DNA from: Desulfamplus sp.
GTDB taxonomy: Bacteria > Desulfobacterota > Desulfobacteria > Desulfobacterales > Desulfobacteraceae
Assembly: GCA_015231395.1 (NCBI GenBank)
Contig: JADGBP010000108.1
Location: forward strand, 1 to 7,188
DNA length: 7,188 bases
Direction of reading: 5' to 3'
Positions 7,083 to 7,188 of this stretch are shown here, in pieces (the first letter of the stretch is position 1; each line of letters opens with the position of its first letter). The notes under the pieces were generated by a model. It worked only from the letters and a program-made list of their open reading frames with translations, made no database searches and was not told where the DNA came from. Made by a program: the position numbers and the translations under genes.

Positions 7083-7087
7083 GTATT
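7074..7087 (+). repeat. 7-bp direct duplication across the GGDEF gene stop codon
   Basis: GAGTATT occurs twice without a gap, at 7074-7080 and 7081-7087; the TGA stop (7080-7082) straddles the junction. The repeat is short enough to be chance or a small slippage event and does not alter the protein beyond its last residues. Confidence 0.5.
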
Positions 7088-7098
7088 GAATGTAATCC

Positions 7099-7188
7099 GC
7101 TTTGTGGCATTCTTGTGGGATTGAAATTCCTGAATAAGGACATAAGCAGCTTCGCTGCAATTATTGCGGGATTGAAATTCCTGAATAA
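7099..7188. repeat. Intergenic repeat pair with small hairpin, ~50-bp period, cut by window edge
   Basis: Two copies of a repeat lie after the GGDEF gene: 7099-7137 and 7149-7188. Their last 21 bases (7117-7137 and 7168-7188) are identical; the preceding 18-19 bases are related, with several T/C differences and a one-base indel. Just at the 5' side each copy can form a hairpin: CCGC/GTGG around a TTT loop (7097-7107) and CAGC/GCTG around a TTC loop (7147-7157), extendable by one G:C pair in the second. Eleven bases separate the copies. The second copy ends at the window edge, so the array may continue. No T-tract follows either hairpin, so neither looks like an ordinary terminator. I do not recognise the family. 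Confidence 0.8.

Noticed and set aside
7146..7158. Rho-independent terminator after the GGDEF gene
   Set aside because: The GCAGC-TTC-GCTGC stem is only five pairs and is followed by AATTATTG rather than a run of T.
7117..7188. CRISPR array: two identical 21-base repeats about 30 bases apart, with an ATTGAAA element resembling some CRISPR repeat ends
   Set aside because: The 30 bases between the cores are not an independent spacer: most of them resemble the bases before the first core, and they share the hairpin position. Only two copies are visible and no cas gene is present. More copies with unrelated spacers beyond 7188 would reopen this.
7083..7188. Minus-strand coding region: the repeat area is open in one minus-strand frame, and the 51-base core spacing keeps that frame, giving LFRNFNP twice
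   Set aside because: The frame runs on antisense to the end of the GGDEF gene, has no ribosome binding site before its internal ATG, and any multiple-of-three repeat without stops gives this appearance. It is more simply an intergenic repeat.

Overview
This window comes from an AT-rich (roughly 40% GC by eye) bacterial chromosome. The gene family (STAND-type ATPase fused to a histidine kinase, next to a response-regulator diguanylate cyclase) and codon use suggest a Gram-negative environmental bacterium. Desulfobacterota would fit, but this is a tentative guess from family memory; no taxonomic marker gene is present.

Layout, all genes on the + strand: (1) positions 1-209 hold the 3' end of an XTP/dITP diphosphatase gene (RdgB/HAM1 family). 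(2) 244-5937 encode a 1897-residue cytoplasmic signalling protein: N-terminal serine/threonine-kinase-like domain, AAA/STAND ATPase, long helical TPR-like region, repeat linker, GAF domain, coiled coil and C-terminal histidine kinase. (3) 5938-6047 is a short spacer built from decayed tandem copies of the kinase gene's own 3' end. (4) 6048-7082 encode a REC-coiled coil-GGDEF response regulator, predicted to be an active diguanylate cyclase. (5) 7083-7188 is non-coding and carries two copies of a hairpin-bearing repeat, the second reaching the window edge.

The likely working unit is the pair of large genes. The kinase would sense an unknown signal through its ATPase, helical and GAF regions, autophosphorylate at His1594 and pass phosphate to the REC domain of the neighbouring protein, thereby changing c-di-GMP synthesis. 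This pairing is inferred from adjacency and domain content. The upstream nucleotide-sanitation gene has no evident link to it.

The most notable points are: the kinase-like domain has lost the catalytic Asp, the DFG motif and other key residues, so it looks like a pseudokinase; two in-frame tandem repeats lie in linkers of the same protein; the duplicated gene end may have created a promoter for the downstream gene; and the terminal repeat pair has a hairpin in which one base pair changes on both sides (C:G to A:T). No tRNA, rRNA, transposase, CRISPR-associated gene or convincing rho-independent terminator was seen. No gene-free stretch exceeds about 110 bases.
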